NCBI GenBank assembly: GCA_002751075.1 | Contig: NAOQ01000723.1 | Span: forward strand, 2,382-25,255 | Source of the DNA: Ichthyophonus hoferi | Lineage: Eukaryota > Opisthokonta > Ichthyosporea > Ichthyophonida > Ichthyophonidae | Direction of reading: 5' to 3' | Length of the DNA stretch: 22,874 nucleotides | Part shown: piece by piece, positions 9,801-17,799 of the stretch | How positions within the stretch are numbered: position 1 is the first letter of the stretch | How the letters are laid out: every line of letters begins with the position of its first letter | Made by a program: the position numbers and the translations under genes | Notes under the pieces: generated by a model | What the model saw: the letters and a program-made list of their open reading frames with translations, nothing else | Told to the model about the DNA's origin: nothing | The model's database searches: none

Positions 9801-11813
9801 CCTAAACAATAACTCGATTAGCTCATGCAAACAGTTTTGAAACACTCCATTCTATAAGGTAACTTTTATACAAATAATATAAAGGTCAAGGAGGTTGAGA
9901 GGTTGAGAGGTTGATAGGTCTACAATATTTGAAGCTTATGTTATTAGTTCAATAGTATATATGTATATATAGTATAGTAGTATAGTAATATATACCAAGC
10001 TTATCCTTTAGATAGAGAGATGGTAGATGGTAGGTAGATATACGGTGACAAATATTTATATAATTGATCGATGCAAGAAGCAAGAAGCTACATCCAAGAC
10101 TCAGCATAAAGAACAAGAGCCACAGATCAATAGCAAGCGGTTAGAGACTTACACATTGTTGAATAGATAGGCCCTACCGTAGGCCCCGTGGAACTGCTAC
10201 AGTGGCAATGGCATGATAGTGAGTATAGACAAGTTACTATTAAAATTAAATAGTGCTACTGATTGGCTGACAATATTATTAAGGATTTAGTATTTACAGT
10301 GTACCAAAAGCGGTTTAATTGGTGTTTAACAAAGTGATAGGTAATCTTGACATATATCTATTTATCTATAATTCATTATTTTTATTCTGTTTTATTGCAT
10401 GATTACATACCACACTACTTCTTAGTTAAAGTTTTTCGGATTTGTTAACAATCAGCGACAGACACTATATCTTAATTAAGTAAGCAGAGCATGTCATGTC
10501 ATGTCAATCAGATCTATATTTTCCACAACCCATTCATGACGACATAGCGTATGAGGTATGACCACAGCCTAATTAAAATATACAGAAATACCCAGCCCAC
10601 ACGATTTAAACAACCAATAAGAAAACAAAAGGCATGCCCAACAACCAATAATAAATAAATCGTATGCTTAACGATCAATTAAAAACAAATGTATGGCAGG
10701 GGCCCTGCTCCATTGTACAACATAATCCATTCGTACTGTAATATATATATATATAGCAAATTCTGCCAATAAAGACACTATTGATTTAGGATAATATTAC
10801 CATGGCTATATATATTAAATGCTATGATATGATATGATTCACACTATCCCACAGTCCCTTACCTGCGGTATACCTATCTATATATATCCAAATTACATCA
10901 TAGTATACCATACTATATTATATTATATTATATTATCATATTAGTATCTGATTATATCATAGCATAGCATATTACATTATATTACTACATTATATTATTA
11001 TATTGCTATATCATAATATACCACACTATATCTTAATTATTTAATCAAAGTACTCCCATCACTCTGACAATTATTGACGCTGTAATTGTCTTGACTATCG
11101 AAAATTAATTTCATGTTTTACCTTGCTATACATGAGGTCTAAGCGTCGTTCCTATTTTTATTTTAAGTATATTTTAGTGTTGAAAGGTATGCCAAATACA
11201 ACCACAGAGGGATGGAGTAGAATGATAAAGATGAAAATGTATTTATAAATTTATACTTATATTACACCAACGACTGAACAGACACAGCCCAAGATCGTAA
11301 CTATGATGATATAACCAGTCATTCCTCTATGGTAAATCACTCTTGTAGTCCTACAACATTATGGCCTGCATGACTATAGTCTAATAGCATGTAGAGCAAC
11401 ATAACTCCAGCTAATAGAATGAAATATTAGTAGGTTAATCTATTGATGTAACCCTGGTAATAGCTCTACTACAAGAAAATAAAACGGTTTTTTAAAAAAC
11501 ACTTTGTACAATACACCATTTATTATATTTATAGCCTACCCCTATCCAGCCTTAACCATATTTACCTTTAAAACAAGAACTCTCTGTGCAATTGTACATA
11601 ACTTATTTATACAATTACAGTATCGTATTACTAGTCTTTTGTCTTTCCATATATACATACATATTAACCCTTTTAAACAATATCATTTCACGTAGACCCA
11701 ACATGGCTGTGTACCTTTGAGATGAGGTCCTGAGGGTCTGCCAGGTGACTCTGACACTGGGAACAAGTATAGACACGAGGGGTGCTAAGGTATTGGAGAA
11801 ATAGCATCCCCAT
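6850..11813 (-). CDS. YPEL: Yippee-like zinc-binding protein, complete, five exons
   Basis: Yippee/YPEL proteins are small, highly conserved eukaryotic zinc-binding proteins with a beta-tent fold, found in the nucleus and at centrosomes and linked to cell-cycle control. Minus-strand exons in transcript order: 11813-11715, 10196-10153, 9252-9213, 8110-8042, 6945-6850. All junctions are GT-AG, phases match, and the product is 115 aa. It shows YTCSQC and VLCKKC, giving exactly C-X2-C (17/20), X52, C-X2-C (73/76), the family signature. Also visible are GRAYLFNNVVNV, TTGLHTVMD, GWRYEKAYEDSQKYKEGKF and a divergent end, LIRTRCYSTEN. It resembles the YPEL1-4/plant type (DLISK.F.G..GRAYLFN) more than YPEL5. 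The start is ATG 11813-11811, with an in-frame stop a few codons upstream. A pyrimidine tract ending in AG inside exon 1 could be an alternative acceptor. Introns are 0.9-1.5 kb. The exact paralogue cannot be decided. Confidence 0.93.
7261..7800 (+). repeat. ~540 bp degenerate TAGTATGTA minisatellite in the last Yippee intron
   Basis: About fifty irregular units of the form atagtatgta, ataatagtatgt and gatagtatatat follow one another across the middle of the intron 6946-8041. Unit length varies around 9-12 bp and point differences are frequent. The minus-strand open frame at 7450-7656, made of Thr-Ile-Tyr repeats, is a translation of this array. Confidence 0.9.
8740..8825 (+). repeat. TATG and TAGTATAA simple repeats
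   Basis: Five tandem gtat/tatg tetramers (about 8750-8772) are followed by atagtataatagtataatag units to 8820. They lie in the Yippee intron 8111-9212, which otherwise holds AT-rich sequence without features. Confidence 0.7.
9175..9200 (+). repeat. GTGTT pentamer repeat near a Yippee exon
   Basis: gttgtgtgttgtgttgtgttgtgtag lies only 12 bases from the donor side of exon 3 (9252-9213). In the minus-strand transcript it is an ACACA-rich intronic run close to that 5' splice site. Confidence 0.7.
9421..9532 (-). repeat. TATAGTATAG array, minus orientation
   Basis: The plus strand reads tatactatatcctat and atactata repeats, so the tagta polarity is on the minus strand here, opposite to the arrays in pinin. 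The 151-codon open frame at 9106-9561 runs across true exon 3 in antisense and then through this repeat, and is not a gene. A shorter TATAG array is at 9950-9995 in the same intron. Confidence 0.8.
10491..10507 (+). repeat. ATGTC triplet repeat
   Basis: Three tandem atgtc pentamers in the first Yippee intron (10197-11714). Confidence 0.7.
10608..10697 (+). repeat. Three degenerate ~30 bp tandem copies with CCAAT
   Basis: The units begin near 10608, 10640 and 10670. Each starts aacaaccaataa or its variant aacgatcaatta, continues as aaaacaaa-like sequence, and ends gcatgccc, gtatgctt or gtatggc. They lie in the first Yippee intron, about 1.1 kb downstream of its start codon. Two of the three keep a CCAAT. 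Confidence 0.65.
10890..11031 (-). repeat. TATTA/TATAGTA simple array
   Basis: The plus strand shows tatattatattatatta and catagcatagcata runs. It is a low-complexity stretch of the first Yippee intron. The plus-strand open frame at 11504-11695, just beyond it, has AT-rich composition and no recognisable motif. Confidence 0.75.
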
Positions 11814-13563
11814 GATGTGTGGTTACCTACAAAGGATGCGAGTGAGAGCCTATTATTTACTTTATATGTATTCTTACTATATTAAGTATATATAGTTTAG
11901 TGATTGAATAAGGGAAAGCCAGGTATTACTACTTGGGGAGAATATCAACGATGCATAGTTGAATTATATGTTCACAGCAGGATCCTCTATCGGATATCTG
12001 CACCTGCAGACCTTGGGTATAAGTCAAGTGTAACGAGAGGTGGTTCATTTTTGCCTTTTGCGCACGCCTGAAATATATATTTACACATCAAGATTTGTGA
12101 TGTTTATAAACCGCAATTACAACACAAATGGCCTCTAAAATTCATTTTCATAAATAAATGGTTATCAGATAGAAGGATAAAGCAATGAACAATGATTCTG
12201 GGGAAGGTAACCACCTTTCTAGAAGGAAAAAGAAAAACTATCCTATAGTAAAAAGTCTCGGTTTCAATCATTGAATGTCTTCAGTTACAGCAAATCGGTC
12301 ACCTTCCTACATAGCTAAAGCGCTGTCCTGCATGGGGTATATTGGCAACAATCAATGAAAAATGAGCTGAAGCCTTTCCATTGCCACTTATATCACGACG
12401 CTATAAGAACACAAGACAGGTAAACCATACTGTAGACTTGCACAAGAAATAAGAATAAAATATATAAATCAAATCTCGGTAATAGCATACAGACCTACGC
12501 AAATTATGTAGAGGTTACTGTCACTGTAAAACCAGCAACATAATTTTATAAATTCACGAATTGATATAGACCATGCAATGAAATACTTGATAATAATATA
12601 ATAATAATGGTAATAGTAGGGGGTCGAAGACTGGGATTACAAACGGTATGGGAACATAACATCTTAAAAACCATTAAAAACAACCGGGCTATGATTGGTG
12701 GAATGGGACCAATGGAGATTATATTATAGAGTCGCAATATTAAAAAGGATACTAATCTAACCATGGCTCACTAGAAAACATAAAGATGTGTTTATTTATA
12801 TTTTATGATATGGTATTGATTATAACAACAGTATTCTTAGAGGAATGTTAGGATCGAGACGCTATTGGAACATAACATCTTAAATGATCATTAAAAACCC
12901 AGGCGATAATTGGCGGAACAAAACCAATTAAACAATACATTATACATAGAAGATGGCGCGATATTAGAATTGATAATAGAATGGCTCAGTAAATTATACA
13001 ATAAACATAAACTAAATATATATGCATAAATGTGAAGTAGACTATCATAGTGCTTAGTGTCCCCAGAACGTTGACTACTTATCACTAAGAAATTGCATGT
13101 TGACCATTCTAAAATCACTTGCATTATGCTTCAATTCTTTCAAAAATTATTAGACTTAGTAGTATAACAACATCCTGCTATTAATGTATCTGTTATGAAA
13201 TGGATGGAAAACATGACGCAACAACTACGTTCTCTACCGTCTTATTTACTACCTCTTGAGTCGTACTCAAATAAATATATTTGGCTAAACAATACAGGGT
13301 AAATTATGAGGGATTCCCTCTGAAACACCATCTAATATTGGCACTTTAACAGTTTATGAAATAAGATGCATATTCTATTGTTAGTATTGGGTAGTCTGCA
13401 GTATAGCAGACGCTGTAAACAGCCAAAAGGCATTACACCTGACTGATGTGTGATAATCGCACTACATTATACACATCTATTCACACATCCGTATATATAT
13501 AACGTTCTGACATATATGTTATTATGCTCATCCAATTCATGGTCACCAGCTGGTGTGAAATTT
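11814..13563. other. Interval between the HPRT 3' end and the Yippee 5' end
   Basis: Both flanking genes are on the minus strand, so this should hold the Yippee promoter and 5' UTR. The stretch 11960-12070 is less AT-rich and might include an untranslated exon, but no splice assignment is secure. The strongest structure is the duplication at 12620-13010. The minus-strand open frames at 12546-12764 and 12891-13124 lie over the two repeat copies and do not resemble each other as proteins, so they are not taken as genes. Confidence 0.6.
12620..13010 (-). repeat. Diverged tandem duplication with paired inverted CCAAT boxes
   Basis: Copy 1 (about 12620-12784) and copy 2 (about 12851-13010) share ggaacataacatctta, cattaaaaac, attggYgga, accaat, gcRatatta and atggctca. 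Each copy carries ATTGG followed 10-12 bases later by CCAAT, so each holds an inverted pair of CCAAT boxes. The copies lie 0.8-1.2 kb upstream of the Yippee start codon. They could be promoter elements or the relic of a short repeat; no terminal inverted repeats or target duplications were recognised. Confidence 0.75.
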
Positions 13564-13569
13564 TTTATT
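13564..13569 (-). terminator. Candidate poly(A) signal of HPRT
   Basis: TTTATT on the plus strand reads AATAAA on the minus strand, about 160 bases downstream of the HPRT stop. It is followed in the transcript by a GGTG-containing stretch that could serve as the downstream GU element. The spacing is typical of a compact 3' UTR. Confidence 0.5.
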
Positions 13570-13726
13570 AAAAAAAGGCCTTATTTACGTGTATATTTGA
13601 AGGAATAAAGTGAGTACATATTGTCATATAAATTGCTACAAAGTACGCAAATGTATAAGTAGGTTAAAACTGCACAGAAAATTCTGCATTAACCTATGAC
13701 CAACTACTAGGATTGTGTAGATCAGA

Positions 13727-16700
13727 TCATTCGGCATAGGCCTTCTTTCCGGTCTCGTTGATTACACAGATGTGCTGTGGAGAGAAAGAGGTACCAGATA
13801 ATCAGTTTCATGTGTACACAATGCAAAATCTTGACGTGACATGGGTCCTAACTCGAAACGTACAGTGGTTTATATGATAATGACGTTGAAGGAAGAAAGA
13901 GACACAGGTGTGGGACCATAGATAAGAAAGCCTGTATATCATCTATCTATAGTGGAAATAATGAAGCAAAAAGAAGAGATTGGCAATGCAACAGGGCTCA
14001 TATTAGCATATATACAGGGTGTATTGCAGGAAGGCTTTTTAACATTATACGATGGCCAAATAGCCAAAGAAGAAATAACTGTTCCATTTCTCCCCAAAAA
14101 AAAAAATCCAAAATAGAAACTATGTTGTATATAGGAGAACAAGATGACTCACGTCAAGGTCCCTGAAGTACTCATTGTAGTCCTGTCGAGATAATTAATA
14201 ATTAATAACGTGTCACATACTAGTCCAACAACAGTCCTTCTGCTAACAACATAACAATTATCATGTCCATCCCTAATTATACACTGCACTGCTATCATTC
14301 CATCCAATCCACTCCACTCCAACACCCACCTATACACATCTATATGCTTCCCTTTTCTTTCAGTGCACTATAGACATACACTATTTATAATACGTCTCAC
14401 AAACAAATTCTTCATTAAAACGCTGTGATGAATATGTAATGTAATCTATGGTATATGTCTCATAATGTTAACCAGAAAGACCTGTTTACATAAAATAAAT
14501 ATAGATAGCGCACTTACAAGACAGTATCCAACAACAAACTCATTGGGGATCTGGAATCCAGCGTCTGTTTAGGTGCAACACACCGATCAGTATTGTTACT
14601 AAATAATAGCGTATAAGATCGTCTTCGTGATCCTATCCCAAGAGTTATTACATGTAAGATATTAGAGGGGAAGGCAGAGAAAGAGTATGATATATGCATG
14701 TGTGTATAAAACAGGAGAAATAAAAAGAAGGAGAAATAATGAGAGAAAGAGAAGGGTGGTCTAGTCCAGCATCTGATAATATCATTATAATTATACATCG
14801 CTAATTAGCGCTCTCGTATCAAAGTATCAAATACCATATCATATGGAGAAAGATCACAGAACGGAGGAGGTTAACAGATACTATGCCTTTGACCATTCTT
14901 GGACATAAAACATTGTAAGAAAGAGATAAGCAAGGCTTACAATCAGGTTTGTAGCCATTGCTGTCGGGTGTTCTCTTGAGGAGAAGGGCAAAGGTCCTCA
15001 AACTCTTAGGCTCACACTCTGATGGGTGAATATAATTAGATTGTGTATACCAGCTTAGAGTATATAGAAATAGAGAATGTGTATAGCACAGGGGGTGTGT
15101 GCTAAAAGGCTGCATAAAATAGATGATAGGAAGATATGAAATAGGTATGCAGGTGTGCAACTGCATTCAATAATGTTGAAATATAGAAGAAGAAACCTAT
15201 TAAAACACTTGTTGGGTAAATGATAAAAGAGAAAAGTAGACGGTTATAACAAATTAACAAAAATAGATTGAGGTAGACGGGATATGTAGCGATATATAAG
15301 GATGGAAATGATATTTACCCTGGATAGCGGCAGTAAGTTTTGTCAAGCTACGACCAGTATCAACAATATCCTGTATTCAATTGATAACTTGATTAGCACA
15401 AATGTTTCTTCCCCCTCCCATTCCTATTGTCTATTGTGCACTACATTTTAGTATACACATAAGTGCCTGTATAACGAATAACCGTATTACATTAATGATA
15501 GCCATCTATTAATCAAATTGCAACCGGTCAAAATAATCAAGGCTATTATCTATTACTTAAAGAATGTACACATGTTAAACATTATAACTACATCACATAC
15601 ACATACACACCTCCACAACAAGCACGTGTTTTCCCTTGAGAGACCCAACATCCATGCCTATAATGGACACTTCACCAGTGGACTGATCATTGCTGTAACT
15701 CTTAACGCGAATAAACTCCAAAGTCAGAGGAAGAGGGTTAACTATAAAGAAAGGAAAGACAGATTAAGTTGTTAGTTTTTATACATTAACTGTTTCCATG
15801 CTACAGAGCCAGAACCATCCCTTCCTATCCCCAGGTTGCCTTTTGTTACTGGCAAGCATGTTCTCATTTCACATTAAATACTTGTATTCGACTCGATTAA
15901 TAGCATTTAGATATAAATATAATATAGCCTGTGTCATGTGCGATACTATATCTGCAAGTGATACCTAATCCATCAATGGATTCATACTGTAGGCTCCCAC
16001 GGGTAGTACTACTCTTACTGAATTGGCTCCTTCAATTTTAAACTACTACACATAGTAAAATAATCACCATCTAGGTAATAGAGATGGTTATGAGCAAGAG
16101 AGGGAAAATGATTGCAATAGTAAATTAGAGGAAGACCAATACATGGTTGTCATGGGGAGTGGGGGTTATATCATACCTGTGTGTGTATTAATTTTCTTGA
16201 TGTTATCTACCAAATCGGCAAACACCTATAAGTAGTACCCAATGGTTAGAGCCAATAAATAACAGTAACAGTAACAATAAAAGGAACAAACGAATAAAAA
16301 CAGAATAATATAAGATCTTTAAATAAGCAAGAGACAGGAGTATAAGCAGGAAACGTAGGCCAAGTCAATTAAGAGAGAGGATTACCTGGTAGCCACCCTT
16401 GAGTACGCACACCACAACCAGGGGACCATGGTTAACATCGTCCACAATATTCTGGGCAACCTTCTCTACCCTGTAAATTTAACCATTAAGCCCATAGCCA
16501 ATAATCATCCCTTTTATATATTCATATACTCTCTTTGACCACCCACGATCAACAAAATCTCCCTGCTACAATATGTGAAATAAAATGTCTATTATTTCCA
16601 CACTGTTGGTGATATAATGACTACATATATATATCATGCTAAAACAAAAACATCAATGGCTCTGTTGTCACCAAATATAATATAGCCTTAACAATATACT

Positions 16701-17531
16701 TTTGGTAAGGGAGTATAATACTACTTCCTATACAATCTCTTGATATACTATTACTAAATGTAACAGGAAACGTAATAGTAATCCTATCACCCAAATACGG
16801 CTACACACCTGTCCAAGATCATGCCATGGGGAATCATAACCCTGTCCAAATCGTTACGATAGTGGGTAGGGATGGCAAAGGTAGATAGAGGATATCCCTT
16901 GTCATTGTCCTCAATCTGCACGTCGAAATCCCATCAATGACTAGAATAGTTGTATTTTAGATGCACTACAAATCGTTGACACCATTCTCCATTTTTCCTC
17001 TCTGTTTTTTCAGTTAAGCGAGCTAGCCCACCATTATATTTAATAGCCTTTACACTACTCTAGTTCATCAACAAAAACATGGTTTCATCAAGGATGAAAC
17101 CATGCTTTTAAAATATTTTCGTTTACTAACCCATTTTGCTGCAAAATCCGCTCATATGCAACTCCTGTAACTGGCTCATCTCTACTATTTTCCTTACATT
17201 CATCCATCTTTCTAACATTTTTCCCATTTACATATGCTTGTATCATTCCTTTTCCCCATCCTCATCCTTGTCCCCACTCTCCTTACCCCTTCCATATTGC
17301 GATTTCATTCCTCCAATAATCTTCTAATGTTTGGGAGGAACGACTTATTCATTCCCATAAGAAAATTCCTTCTCCTCTTATCCAAATAACAATGGTTGCA
17401 AATATGCAAATAAGCTGCTACATTGTTGTAAAAAACCAAAGGAAACCACAAACACAAAACAGAAAAAAAGAACGAAAAACAAAAAAAAAAGTAAAACTTA
17501 CCACAATGTAGTCGTCCTGGCGGTCAAGCAT
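13727..17531 (-). CDS. HPRT1: Hypoxanthine-guanine phosphoribosyltransferase, complete, ten coding exons
   Basis: The enzyme transfers phosphoribosyl from PRPP to hypoxanthine or guanine, giving IMP or GMP (purine salvage, cytosol). Minus-strand exons in transcript order: 17531-17502, 16915-16809, 16470-16386, 16225-16177, 15741-15611, 15370-15319, 15018-14941, 14564-14518, 14182-14153, 13774-13727. All borders are GT-AG and all phases agree. The sum is 657 nt, or 218 aa, the same length as human HPRT1. Key parts: [29 protein letters not shown] (PRPP/pyrophosphate loop, ~67-73); [11 protein letters not shown] (flexible loop with the Ser-Tyr pair at 105-106); VVEDIVDTG (PRPP-binding motif, 132-140); [15 protein letters not shown] (purine-contacting Lys 166); [18 protein letters not shown] (catalytic-site Asp 194); [15 protein letters not shown] end. 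ATG 17531-17529 is preceded by an in-frame stop three codons upstream. No essential residue is missing, so it should be functional. Identity is essentially certain. Confidence 0.97.
17004..17078 (-). ncRNA. Possible box C/D snoRNA-like element in HPRT intron 1
   Basis: On the HPRT sense strand the order is GTTTTT, G, TTGATGA (C-box-like, with U in place of the consensus purine), about 50 nt of body, CTGA (D box), AAAAAC. The flanking GTTTTT and AAAAAC pair perfectly as a 6 bp terminal stem. Length (~75 nt) and intronic position fit the class. The C box is imperfect and clear C'/D' boxes are not evident. I did not recognise an rRNA target for the sequence upstream of the D box, so this is only a candidate. 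Confidence 0.2.
17078..17104. repeat. Perfect 12 bp inverted repeat with a 3 nt loop
   Basis: catggtttcatc, aag, gatgaaaccatg form a perfect hairpin in HPRT intron 1. Past one A:C mismatch, a further four A:T pairs extend the stem. It could be a transcript hairpin or the core of a small palindromic insertion. Confidence 0.85.
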
Positions 17532-17589
17532 ATTGAAATATTATTATTTATCTTCCAATAAACTGGACAACATAAACAGTGGGTACAGT

Positions 17590-17690
17590 ACACGCGATGA
17601 CAAGAGAATCGGCCCTCCGATCGCGTCTGCTCAATATGTATGATATGTCCACGTGACCATCACCATATTTAGGTGATTCCACAGCCAATT
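17590..17690 (-). promoter_or_regulatory. HPRT upstream region: nested inverted repeats, E-box, CCAAT
   Basis: About 60-160 bases upstream of the HPRT start codon the sequence is CpG-bearing, unlike its surroundings. It shows ACGCGAT (17592-17598) facing ATCGCGT (17620-17626), with ATCGG-ccct-CCGAT (17608-17621) nested between them. It also shows CACGTG (17650-17655), ATCACC facing GGTGAT (17659-17677), and CCAAT (17685-17689). A second CACGTG is at 17766-17771. No TATA box is clear. This fits a TATA-less housekeeping promoter but is inferred from motifs alone. Confidence 0.45.
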
Positions 17691-17799
17691 AGATCTGTGC
17701 ATTGTTTCCTTTGTACAGGCGACCTAGAAAGAATTAGACCGAACTTAAGTGCAAGTGCTATCCGGCACGTGTTTAGCATACAAACTATGTGAGTATGGG

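Noticed and set aside
12546-13124. Two minus ORFs as paralogous small genes
   Set aside because: They lie over the two copies of a DNA duplication, but their peptides do not correspond to each other, so the DNA was duplicated rather than a coding frame.
14819-15166. 115-codon minus ORF as a single-exon gene
   Set aside because: Only the part 15018-14941 is coding (HPRT exon 7). The rest is flanking intron sequence read through.
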